DNA of 11,085 nt from Spirochaetia bacterium (lineage in GTDB: Bacteria; Spirochaetota; Spirochaetia; Treponematales; Breznakiellaceae). Below are positions 1 through 6,174 of the stretch, piece by piece. Below the pieces are notes generated by a model that saw nothing but the letters and a program-made list of their open reading frames with translations, was not told the origin of the DNA and ran no database searches. The stretch spans positions 1 through 11,085 of the forward strand of contig BNVA01000050.1 of assembly GCA_025997755.1 (NCBI GenBank), in the 5' to 3' direction. The stretch's first letter is position 1; every line of letters starts with the position of its first letter. The position numbers were made by a program, and so were the translations under genes.

Positions 1-1
1 T

Positions 2-406
2 TCGGCAAATAGCTCAATAAAGACATTTCAGGCTGCCTTATCCTGTTATGCGGGCGCACTGCTTAACTCCGAGCCAAAAGAACAAACGGAAGCGGGAATT
101 ACGTTTAACCGTACCGTTACGGAGACCGTAAATGAAAGGAGCTATACCTGCGCGGCGTTCGATGTAGAAAGAACACGGCGTTACATGATGAACTTTAAAG
201 ACGATGGAGCGGAAGATACTATAAGCAGAACCACGTCTACCGGGCCCCTTGTCTTTTCTACCGAAACAATTCCGGCAGGGTTCAAATTGGGTAATAAATA
301 TTCAACCGTATTCCAAACCGACCCCAAATTTACCAAGGTAAGCGGAACTAAAGCTCTAAACATTACACGTACCGGAAACTCGGAAATGTACATAATTCTA
401 AAATAA
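2..406 (+). CDS. 3' end of an unrecognised protein (5' truncated by window edge)
   Basis: An open frame runs from base 2 to the TAA at 404-406 with no stop, giving about 134 residues of a C-terminal part; the true start lies outside the window. ATG codons exist at 182 and 185, but the frame is equally protein-like before them (for example AGITFNRTVTETVNERSY), so they are probably internal. The tail is rich in Thr, Ser, Asn and charged residues with alternating hydrophobics, as in a beta-rich secreted or surface domain, but I recognise no motif and assign no function. It converges on thrS with only 20 bases between the two stop codons. The gene direction is well supported; the product is unknown. 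Confidence 0.6.
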   Translation, partial: SANSSIKTFQAALSCYAGALLNSEPKEQTEAGITFNRTVTETVNERSYTCAAFDVERTRRYMMNFKDDGAEDTISRTTSTGPLVFSTETIPAGFKLGNKYSTVFQTDPKFTKVSGTKALNITRTGNSEMYIILK

Positions 407-426
407 CGTTACGCGCCTACGCCGAT

Positions 427-2184
427 CTAATTTGACAGAGAGCGTGTTTTAATTTTTTCGTCAATGTAACCGGCAAAGTCGGCAATTTTCATTGTCGGCA
501 TTTGGCTGCCGCCGCGGCATCGGATCGATACCGTTCCATCTGCCGCTTCTTTTTCTCCCACGACAAGCATGTAGGGAATTTTTCGGGTCTGGCAGGCGCG
601 GATTTTTGCGTTCAAACGGTCGTTGCCAAGCTCCGCAGTAACACGGACGCCGCGCTCCTCAAGCCGGGCTGCGACATTCTTTGCATAATCATTGAATGCT
701 TCCGCAACCGGAATAACTGCCGCCTGTTGAAAGTGCAGCCACACCGGAAGCGCGCCTGAAAAATTTTCCAGCAGTATGCCGATAAAACGTTCAAGACTGC
801 CCAAAATCGCTCGGTGCAGCATTACCGGCGTATGCCTCTCTCCGTCGGCGCCGGTATATTCGGCATCAAGCCTCTCCTTTGAAGGCATTTGGTAGTCAAG
901 CTGAAGTGTGCCGCACTGCCACTGCCGCCCTAAAGCATCGATCAATGTAAACTCCAGCTTAGGCCCGTAAAACGCCCCCTCGCCTTCCGCAATCTCGTAG
1001 TTAATATTCTCTGCCTTGCAAGCAGAGGCAAGCGCTGCCTCCGCCGCGTCCCATGTCGCATCATCGCCTATGCGTAATTCCGGGCGCGTAGAAAATTTAA
1101 CCAGCACCTTGTCCCTTTCAAAACCAAAATCCGCATACATCCCGAATAACAAGCGGGCAAAGCGGGCAACCTCGCCGGGAATTTGTTCGCCTGTACAGAA
1201 TATATGGGCATCGTCCTGAACAAATCCGCGTATACGCATACAGCCGTGCAGACTGCCGGAAGGCTCATTCCGCGTACAGGAACCGAATTCGGCAATGCGC
1301 AGAGGCAGATCGCGGTAAGAACGCAGTTGTTGTTTGAAAATCTCGATATGCCCCGGACAGTTCATCGGCTTAATTGCAAACATACGTTTTTCGCTTTCCG
1401 TGATAAACATATTTTCTTTATATTTTTGCCAGTGCCCGCTGCGTTCCCACAATGAGCGCGCCATGATAAACGGCGTTTTTACTTCCACATAGCCGTCTGC
1501 ACCGATCTTTTCCCGTACATAATTTTCCAGTGTCCGGTATATAGTCCAGCCGTTAGGGTGCCAAAAAATCTGTCCCGGGTTTTCATAGTCGATATGAAAA
1601 AGGTCAAGCTCGCGGGCAATACGCCTGTGATCCCGCTTTTCCGCCTCAGCAAGCATCGTAAGGTATGCCTTTAATTCTTTTGGATTTTCCCAAGCCGTAC
1701 CGTAAATTCGGGTGAGCATTTCTTTGTTTTCGTCTCCCCTCCAGTACGCACCGGCAATACTCATCAATTTGAATGCCGCGCTGTTTATTTCGCGCGTATT
1801 TGCGACATGAGGACCCCTGCAAAGGTCAAACCATTTTACGGCACCGCCTGAATCTTTCTGCTCGTAGATATTGATCACCGCATCCGCAGGCAGGTCTTCT
1901 ATCAGTTCAAGTTTAAATTTTTCACCGGCAAAGCGGCTTTTTGCATCGTCCCGGGTTACCTCAACACAGATAAAATCTTCTTTTGAGTCAATTATTTTTT
2001 TCATTTCGGCTTCGATAGCCGGAAGGTCTTCGTTCACTATTGGCTTAGGCAGCAGAAAATCATAATAAAAACCGTTATCTATTGCCGGGCCTATGGCAAC
2101 CTTGGTTCCGGGGAAAAGTCTTGTAACCGCTTCTGCTAAAACATGGCTAACCGAATGACGAATAACCTGCAATCTTTCGGACAT
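427..2184 (-). CDS. thrS: Threonyl-tRNA synthetase, TGS-less form
   Basis: Class II aminoacyl-tRNA synthetase that charges tRNA-Thr with threonine in the cytosol. The 585-residue protein starts directly in the editing domain: HSVSH (H10, H14) and CRGPH (C122, H126) are the expected editing-site residues. The catalytic core follows, with MNCPGH (C276), motif 2 around TRNEPSG (R305) and DDAHIF (H327), and motif 3 with [13 protein letters not shown] (H457). C276, H327 and H457 match the zinc ligands C334, H385 and H511 of the E. coli enzyme with offsets of 58, 58 and 54, so the missing part is the N-terminal TGS domain of about 60 residues. The anticodon-binding domain covers about 485-580. The ATG at 2184 has an AAGAGG-type ribosome binding site just upstream and only 11 bases to the preceding gene's stop, so a longer N-terminus is unlikely. 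Last gene of the - strand cluster. Confidence 0.97.
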   Translation of the reverse strand: MSERLQVIRHSVSHVLAEAVTRLFPGTKVAIGPAIDNGFYYDFLLPKPIVNEDLPAIEAEMKKIIDSKEDFICVEVTRDDAKSRFAGEKFKLELIEDLPADAVINIYEQKDSGGAVKWFDLCRGPHVANTREINSAAFKLMSIAGAYWRGDENKEMLTRIYGTAWENPKELKAYLTMLAEAEKRDHRRIARELDLFHIDYENPGQIFWHPNGWTIYRTLENYVREKIGADGYVEVKTPFIMARSLWERSGHWQKYKENMFITESEKRMFAIKPMNCPGHIEIFKQQLRSYRDLPLRIAEFGSCTRNEPSGSLHGCMRIRGFVQDDAHIFCTGEQIPGEVARFARLLFGMYADFGFERDKVLVKFSTRPELRIGDDATWDAAEAALASACKAENINYEIAEGEGAFYGPKLEFTLIDALGRQWQCGTLQLDYQMPSKERLDAEYTGADGERHTPVMLHRAILGSLERFIGILLENFSGALPVWLHFQQAAVIPVAEAFNDYAKNVAARLEERGVRVTAELGNDRLNAKIRACQTRKIPYMLVVGEKEAADGTVSIRCRGGSQMPTMKIADFAGYIDEKIKTRSLSN

Positions 2185-2195
2185 AAATACCTCTT

Positions 2196-2942
2196 TTATT
2201 TTTTTCTGGTTTTGATCTTGCGGGCGATCAATAAAAAATTATAACCGATATACGGAAATATGCGGAAGAAGCGCAGGGGTTTTTGAAAACAAAAAGCTAT
2301 CCACTCCAGTCCGTGGTCAAAGATAACTCTGTTGGGGCGTTTTTTGCGTTTTGCAAAAACTTCAAACAGATCGCTGCACCATAACCTTATGCCGGGGTTT
2401 AGCCGGACATCGTTTTTCGCAAGCCACTTTTCCCTTCCTTGAACACCCCTGCCGACAAGAAGCAGGTTTGGAGAAGACTTGCGTATAACGGTAAGCACCG
2501 TATCCTCGTCTTGTTTTTTTATTAAGCCGGGATACCGTCCTATGATGCGCAGCTTTGGAAATGTTTGACGTATATTATTCTCTGTCTTGCTTAAAATACG
2601 TTTTCCGCCCAATAGATAAACGCAAAGTTCACGCCTTTCCAGTATTGTTAAAATCCTTACAACAAAATTGAAAGGCATATAACGGAAGGGGGTTTTGCCT
2701 GTAAGAAATTTTGCTCCGCGTACTATGCTTTTTGAAATTGGGATTACAAGCGCAGCGTTTAAAACAAAGTTGCGGTATTCGCCTGAATGTCTTGCCCTTA
2801 ACAGATCCCAGACAGAAAGCAGTACGATATTGCTTGGGGTTGTTTTATTTAAAAGTTCTGAAAACAGCGGATCAAGATTTTCCTGGCTTACTATATCAAC
2901 CGGTATGCCTAAAACTTCTATACGCTCGCGCAGCTCTTCCAC
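2196..2942 (-). CDS. Diverged WecG/TagA/CpsF-family (GT26) protein
   Basis: 248 residues with the overall plan of the WecG/TagA/CpsF family, whose members transfer a sugar to a lipid-linked intermediate in cell-surface polymer synthesis at the inner face of the membrane. Family landmarks: VYLLGGK (108-114), [12 protein letters not shown] (128-139), PNLLLVGRG (158-166), GLEWIAF near 211-217 and [13 protein letters not shown] (220-232). The C-terminus is basic (RKIKTRKK). Odd: positions conserved in active enzymes look changed. The usual PDG, with the proposed catalytic Asp, reads PIS at 68-70; the ERxxGxD stretch reads FRYMPFN (86-92); the PKQE motif reads QGRE (168-171). It may be inactive or act on another substrate. 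The GTG start at 2942 has GGAG 8-11 bases upstream and overlaps the end of rsmE by 25 bases, so it is probably translationally coupled. The family call is fairly safe, the activity is not. Confidence 0.82.
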   Translation of the reverse strand: MEELRERIEVLGIPVDIVSQENLDPLFSELLNKTTPSNIVLLSVWDLLRARHSGEYRNFVLNAALVIPISKSIVRGAKFLTGKTPFRYMPFNFVVRILTILERRELCVYLLGGKRILSKTENNIRQTFPKLRIIGRYPGLIKKQDEDTVLTVIRKSSPNLLLVGRGVQGREKWLAKNDVRLNPGIRLWCSDLFEVFAKRKKRPNRVIFDHGLEWIAFCFQKPLRFFRIFPYIGYNFLLIARKIKTRKK

Positions 2943-3712
2943 AATGCTTTCTCCAAAATCAGGGTGCGGACAACGGCCGCCGCATACAAAGCCGAAGTTT
3001 CCGTACGCAAAATGGCACCGCCCAGTTTTATTGGTATAAATCCCATAGAAGCAAATTCTTTTACTTCGCCTGCTGAAAATCCGCCTTCCGGTCCTACGGC
3101 AAGAACGACTGCCGCAGCTTCCATATCAAGATACTCGTGAAACGTGTTTTTTTCAAGTGATGTTTCCTGTAATAAAAAGCCTGTTGTTTTTTTGTGTTTT
3201 ATATTGATGCTGTTCCAATACCCCCGCATTAAGGAAAAATCTAAAGGCGGCTTGACGACGGTTTGAATTTGAGAGCCGCTCTGCTGCCGGGCTTCCTTTA
3301 CTATCCTGTGCAGCCTTTCCATCCTGACACAGCCGTCTTTGGGGCGGGGAACAGAATGTTCCGAGTAAAACGGAACTATTTCGCTTAACTCTAATTCCGC
3401 CGCCTGACGTACAATGAGATCGAGTTTTGCGCCTTTTGGCATTGCTTGAAAAAGTATTATAGCGGGATGCTGCGGTTTTTCTTTTTCGTTTTTTTTCTGT
3501 GCCGGATTATCCTGATTTATTATTTCGCATAACAGCGAGTCTGTATTGATCTGCGTTATGCGAAGCCGGCATAATCCGCCTGAAGGCAGGGCTGCGTTTA
3601 AAATATCGTTTAACGCCGCACGCCGGACGTGAACAAGATAATGGAAATCCCTGCCTGTTATGCGCAATGAGCCGGAAACGTCGGGCTGGTCTGTTAAAAT
3701 AAATTGTTTCAT
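2918..3712 (-). CDS. rsmE: 16S rRNA (uracil-1498-N3)-methyltransferase RsmE
   Basis: SPOUT-class SAM-dependent methyltransferase that makes m3U1498 in 16S rRNA of the 30S subunit. The 264-residue protein has the N-terminal PUA-like RNA-binding part at about 1-70 (ITGRDFHYLVHVRR, 18-31). A Lys/Glu-rich linker (72-80) follows. The trefoil-knot domain holds FQAMPKGAKLD (88-98), the motif around EIVPFYSEHS (111-120), the RNA-contact region RLHRIVKEARQQSG (133-146), and the SAM-binding knot with VGPEGGFS (206-213) and GGAILRTETSAL (231-242). It is slightly longer than the usual 240-250 residues. The ATG at 3712 gives the expected MKQFIL-type start; the ribosome binding site is poor (GGCAG). A highly structured intercistronic sequence ends 7 bases before the ATG and may affect its translation. 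It lies between the LysM gene and the WecG-like gene, overlapping the latter by 25 bases. Confidence 0.94.
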   Translation of the reverse strand: MKQFILTDQPDVSGSLRITGRDFHYLVHVRRAALNDILNAALPSGGLCRLRITQINTDSLLCEIINQDNPAQKKNEKEKPQHPAIILFQAMPKGAKLDLIVRQAAELELSEIVPFYSEHSVPRPKDGCVRMERLHRIVKEARQQSGSQIQTVVKPPLDFSLMRGYWNSINIKHKKTTGFLLQETSLEKNTFHEYLDMEAAAVVLAVGPEGGFSAGEVKEFASMGFIPIKLGGAILRTETSALYAAAVVRTLILEKALWKSCASV

Positions 3713-3718
3713 GATCTG

Positions 3719-3796
3719 CCAATGCGGGGGTAGCGTAGAAGCGTTTGCGCAGCAAACCTTCGGAGCGCAGGGGGGTGAACCCCCTTACCCCCTTGG
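3719..3796 (-). repeat. Three-stem foldable element between LysM gene and rsmE
   Basis: Three nested or adjacent dyads can form a three-way junction. The outer stem pairs CCAA (3719-3722) with TTGG (3793-3796) and GGGGGTA (3726-3732) with TACCCCC (3786-3792), leaving a 3-base bulge. Hairpin one pairs GAAG and GTTTGC (3738-3748) with GCAAAC and CTTC (3752-3761), a 10-bp stem with one bulged C and a GCA loop. Hairpin two is GGGGG-TGAA-CCCCC (3771-3784). The element overlaps the last codons and stop of the LysM gene and ends 7 bases before the rsmE ATG. There is no T-tract, so it is not a standard intrinsic terminator. It may be a dispersed REP/MITE-like repeat or an mRNA processing, stability or attenuation element; the dyads are certain, the role is inference. 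Confidence 0.6.
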
Positions 3797-4645
3797 AGCT
3801 TTTACCGGGTCTATGGCGTTTGTGTCCTGATAGACCATGAAAAAAAGCTGAGGTCTGCCCGAAACCGCGTCTATGCCGAGTTTTCCCAATTCCGTGCCCG
3901 AAGATGCGGTGCTTCCTACACTAACCGATATGCTTTCGAGTCCGCCGTAAACATAAAGGTAGTTGGCTGCGGTTTTTATGATTACGACTTTTCCGAAACC
4001 CCGGTAAGGCATTGCCGAAACGACTGTACCGCCTACTAGGTTTTTTACCTGTTCCGATTTTTCGCCTGTAAGGACAACGCCGTTTAATTTTCCCGTCATA
4101 TAGGCGGCTTCCCTAACGGTGATAGGCCATGAGATATTCCAGTCAAAACCGCCTGAATTGTTAGCGGGACTTTTTTGCACGGTACCGGCTGACAGAGTTT
4201 TTGCGGGCGGCGGCGCTGCAGCATTTGTATTGTCGCCCGGGATTTTAAGAACATCGCCGGGTCTAAGGGTGTCGCTTTTAAGGTTGTTTGTACTGCGCAG
4301 GGTATTAAGCGATATTTTATATGAGCGCGCTATGCCTGTTAATGTTTCGCCTTTTTTAACGGTATGCTCGGTGAATGAGGGAGCGCTGAGATCAATCGGG
4401 GCTGCCGTTATGGGACCCGACGGAATTCTTAATACCTGACCCGCCTGTATTTTTCTTGGGTCTTCGACACCGTTTAAAAAGAGAATTTCCTCTGCCTTTA
4501 TCCCATACTTACGCGCAAGCGAATAGACAGTATCCCCGCTTTGTACGGTGTGAAACATATCCTCGCCGAAAAGTGCAGTTGAAAGCAAAAGACAGGAAAA
4601 CGCCAATATCCGCTTTTTTTTTGTAAAACCGATCATAGCCCGCAT
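3785..4645 (-). CDS. Secreted LysM protein with degenerate M23/LytM domain (NlpD/EnvC-like)
   Basis: 286 residues. A signal peptide is clear: basic MIGFTKKKR, then the hydrophobic ILAFSCLLLSTALFG, with probable cleavage near residue 27, so the protein is exported. Two LysM peptidoglycan-binding domains follow: about 32-75 (HTVQSGDTVYSLARKYGI ... AGQVLRIP) and about 94-136 (HTVKKGETLTGIARSYKI ... PGDVLKIP). After a Pro/Ala linker comes a lysostaphin-like M23 fold at about 168-283, ending NAIDPVKAP. The zinc residues are missing: the HLHFE-type motif reads QLFFM (266-270) and the earlier HxxxD is absent. It therefore probably regulates or scaffolds cell-wall hydrolases rather than cutting peptidoglycan. 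An in-frame TAG lies 30 bases upstream of the ATG at 4645, so the start is this ATG or the one at 4636; neither has a good ribosome binding site. First gene of the - strand cluster. Confidence 0.9.
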   Translation of the reverse strand: MRAMIGFTKKKRILAFSCLLLSTALFGEDMFHTVQSGDTVYSLARKYGIKAEEILFLNGVEDPRKIQAGQVLRIPSGPITAAPIDLSAPSFTEHTVKKGETLTGIARSYKISLNTLRSTNNLKSDTLRPGDVLKIPGDNTNAAAPPPAKTLSAGTVQKSPANNSGGFDWNISWPITVREAAYMTGKLNGVVLTGEKSEQVKNLVGGTVVSAMPYRGFGKVVIIKTAANYLYVYGGLESISVSVGSTASSGTELGKLGIDAVSGRPQLFFMVYQDTNAIDPVKAPRG

Positions 4646-4665
4646 TGGTATATGATCGGCGTTTT
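4625..4665 (-). promoter_or_regulatory. Hairpin with the LysM-gene start codon in its loop
   Basis: A perfect 9-bp inverted repeat, CCGATCATA (4629-4637) and TATGATCGG (4651-4659), flanks 13 bases that contain the ATG at 4643-4645. If the pairing is shifted by one base, AAAAC (4625-4629) also pairs with GTTTT (4661-4665), giving about 13 base pairs with a 2-base bulge. In the mRNA the first AUG sits in the loop, and the second possible AUG is inside the 3' arm. No Shine-Dalgarno sequence is evident. It could be a translational control hairpin, or a DNA operator with half-sites about two helical turns apart. The dyad is seen directly; function is inference. Confidence 0.45.
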
Positions 4666-4668
4666 GCG

Positions 4669-4682
4669 GCTAAATGTTTAGC
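4669..4682. promoter_or_regulatory. 14-bp palindrome upstream of the LysM gene
   Basis: GCTAAA-TG-TTTAGC, 6-bp arms around a 2-base centre, lies 24 bases upstream of the LysM ATG. It has the size and symmetry of an operator for a dimeric regulator, but I cannot match it to a known site. A looser dyad, GCAATT (4730-4735) with AATTGC (4747-4752), lies further upstream. I see no convincing -35/-10 pair for the - strand cluster in 4646-4800. Confidence 0.25.
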
Positions 4683-4772
4683 GTTTACAAGATTTTAAAG
4701 TCCATGCGTTTATCGTGGCTTATTTCTTCGCAATTCACATTTTACAAATTGCAGCGCAAAACTGAAAACAAT

Positions 4773-4914
4773 ACGGGAACTGCCGCCGCCTTGCGGAGTA
4801 GGAAATGAAAAAAATTCTAAAATCTTGCACGCATATTTTTTGTGACCATTACCGGAAAATCCAAGATTTTAGAATTTTTTTCCTTATTTTATGGTTATTG
4901 GCGGCAATTCCTGT
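4773..4914. repeat. Nested inverted repeat (perfect 21-bp inner arms, imperfect outer arms)
   Basis: The inner arms 4807-4827 and 4862-4882 are perfect reverse complements over 21 bases (core TTCTAAAATCTTG / CAAGATTTTAGAA, with a 7-A and a 7-T run at the outer ends) around a 34-base spacer. Outer arms 4773-4787 and 4900-4914 match at 13 of 15 bases (ACGGGAACTGCCGCC against the complement of GGCGGCAATTCCTGT). The right outer arm lies in the last codons of the small - strand gene and the inner right arm begins next to its stop codon, so the structure could end transcription from either side. The long loop and AT-rich stem are atypical for an intrinsic terminator, and no clear target-site duplication flanks it. 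It may be a MITE-like or dispersed intergenic repeat. Confidence 0.6.
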
Positions 4915-5150
4915 CCGCACTGCCAAAACCATACCACTATGCCAATAAATGTTGGAGCCGTGGAAAAAGCCGCGCCCTCCGAACACATACGATGTGCGTA
5001 ACAAATGTGAGCTAAGGCTCCTACGATAAATGCCACAGTCGTCAGTGTGAGTGAGGGACGGATTTTTTCAACAGGCTTCCTGCGATTTTTTAGAAAATGT
5101 GGTATGGTTTTGCTTTTGTAAAACGCGAATTGCTGTCGGCGAGTGGACAC
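4884..5150 (-). CDS. Hypothetical small membrane protein
   Basis: 88 residues from a GTG at 5150 to a TAA at 4884-4886. The N-terminal 32 residues are strongly basic (STRRQQFAFYKSK, then KNRRKPVEKIR). Two hydrophobic stretches follow, about 33-52 and 62-78 (PTFIGIVVWFWQCG), suggesting two membrane passes. No family is recognised. The same frame stays open upstream to about 5217 (FDIPSTITFRRYNEKGFSV) without ATG, GTG or TTG, so the gene may be the truncated remnant of a longer one. There is no clear ribosome binding site. The inverted repeat directly after the stop could act as its terminator. It sits in the repeat-rich stretch beside a broken methyltransferase, so it may be part of a dispersed repeat rather than a working gene. 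Confidence 0.35.
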   Translation of the reverse strand: MSTRRQQFAFYKSKTIPHFLKNRRKPVEKIRPSLTLTTVAFIVGALAHICYAHRMCSEGAAFSTAPTFIGIVVWFWQCGQELPPITIK

Positions 5151-5220
5151 ACTAAAGCCCTTTTCGTTGTAACGTCTAAAAGTTATGGTTGATGGAATAT
5201 CAAAAAGTTTTATAGGAAAT

Positions 5221-5246
5221 TACACGAGTATAATTCATTTCGTGTA
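5221..5246 (+). promoter_or_regulatory. TATAAT inside a 7-bp inverted repeat (promoter/operator candidate)
   Basis: TACACGA (5221-5227) and TCGTGTA (5240-5246) are perfect reverse complements, 12 bases apart, and the spacer contains a consensus -10 hexamer TATAAT (5229-5234). No good -35 lies at the usual distance (5206-5211 reads AGTTTT). The site is about 35 bases before the methyltransferase remnant, so it could be the old promoter and control site of that locus. A controller-type operator of a restriction-modification system would look like this, but no controller gene is present. Confidence 0.3.
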
Positions 5247-5278
5247 CATGGAGTTATGCGCCATCGTTTATTTGTGCC

Positions 5279-6001
5279 TTGGAGTGCGGTTTAAAGAAAA
5301 TATCCGGTTTTGATATTAACCCGTTAGCAATTCTAATTTCAAAAGTAAAATATACACCACTCTCTTTGGACAAACTTGAAGAAGAAAAGCAAATATTACG
5401 AAATAATATATTTGAATTTCTTAAAAATGAAAAGAAAATTCAGACACTCGAAAAACCTGTGATCACTAATATAGATTTTTGGTTTTCAAAAGAAACTATT
5501 TCTAATTTAAGTATTATTAAACATTTTATTAACCAAATCGAAAATATTGATACACGAAATTTCTTTTTACTTCCATTTTCAGAAACTGTACGTGATTGTT
5601 CGTATACAAGAAATAATGAATTTAAACTTTATCGAATGAAAGAAGAAGATGTTTTGAATTTCAATCCTGATGTTATTGGTGTTTATTTTAAATACCTTAA
5701 TGATATTTACGCGTATTATAAAAACTTTTATTTACCCAAACTTAGTAAGAATGTAAAAGCGAATTTTCAAAATAACACTTTTCAAGCAAAAAATGAATAT
5801 TACGATATTGTTCTGACAAGTCCACCTTATGGAGACAGCAGAACAACCGTTGCTTATGGTCAATTTTCAACATTATCTAATGAAAGGGCTTTAAGTAATA
5901 AATCCATGCCAAGCAGGAATTCACCCACAAATAAAACAGGGAAAACTGTTAATACTATGTTGTACGAATATATTGTCGTATGTGAGAATCTTGTTGCATA
6001 G
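5279..6001 (+). pseudogene. DNA methyltransferase remnant, SAM-binding motif I missing
   Basis: An open frame of 240 codons from a TTG at 5279. It reads ECGLKKISGFDINPLA at the start, which in this kind of SAM-dependent DNA methyltransferase directly follows motif I (DPFxGSGTT). It then has YYDIVLTSPPYGDSRTTVAYGQFS (about residues 173-196) with catalytic motif IV TSPPY, typical of amino-methyltransferases (N4-cytosine or N6-adenine). Upstream in the same frame the codons read FICALECG, with no GSGTT, so the SAM-binding site has been cut off at about base 5277. After the TSPPY region the sequence stops resembling the family (about residue 200 onward) and the usual downstream domain is absent. 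The gene is very AT-rich (one 60-base line, 5401-5460, has 13 G/C), unlike thrS or pyrB. No restriction endonuclease gene is next to it. Probably an imported restriction-modification gene in decay. Confidence 0.7.
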
Positions 6002-6128
6002 TTATAGAAAAGAGGGTGTGTAAAATCAATGGCTATAGTGAAGCACGGTTTGCCGTCGGCATTTTCCGCTCATTGACGAAAATGGGGCTAAGCGTTTTGT
6101 AATCTTTCGGAAATTACGTGCTGCTTGA
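6002..6128 (+). other. Non-coding stretch with short protein-like fragments
   Basis: Between the methyltransferase remnant and the DUF368 promoter no intact gene is visible. One frame is open from about 5986 to a TAA at 6100-6102 (VIEKRVCKINGYSEARFAVG). Another, from 6042 to the TGA at 6126-6128, reads HFPLIDENGAKRFVIFRKLR at its end. A single frame change near 6070 would join them into one peptide, so this may be the frameshifted tail of a decayed gene. The family is not recognised. Confidence 0.2.
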
Positions 6129-6154
6129 CCTTATCTGCAATGTCTCAATATAAT
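6125..6154 (+). promoter_or_regulatory. Sigma-70 promoter of the DUF368 gene
   Basis: TTGACC (6125-6130) and TATAAT (6149-6154) are separated by 18 bases: 5 of 6 and 6 of 6 matches to consensus. Transcription would start near 6161, leaving a leader of only about 14 bases with the ribosome binding site GAAGG (6163-6167). Confidence 0.65.
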
Positions 6155-6174
6155 GATAACATGAAGGTACGATG

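Noticed and set aside
181..393. Minus-strand ORF opposite the 5' partial gene
   Set aside because: Shadow of the frame that is open from the window edge to 406; no ribosome binding site or motif.
3725..3796. Intrinsic terminator after the LysM gene
   Set aside because: Strong stems but no T-tract on either strand, and the downstream gene is only 7 bases away; described as a structured element instead.
4807..4882. Terminal inverted repeats of an insertion sequence
   Set aside because: Only 34 bases lie between the inner arms, with no transposase and no target-site duplication; at most a MITE-like element.
5248..5313. Short ORF from ATG 5248 as the true start of the methyltransferase
   Set aside because: It is in a different frame and, even allowing a frameshift, encodes no GSGTT motif.
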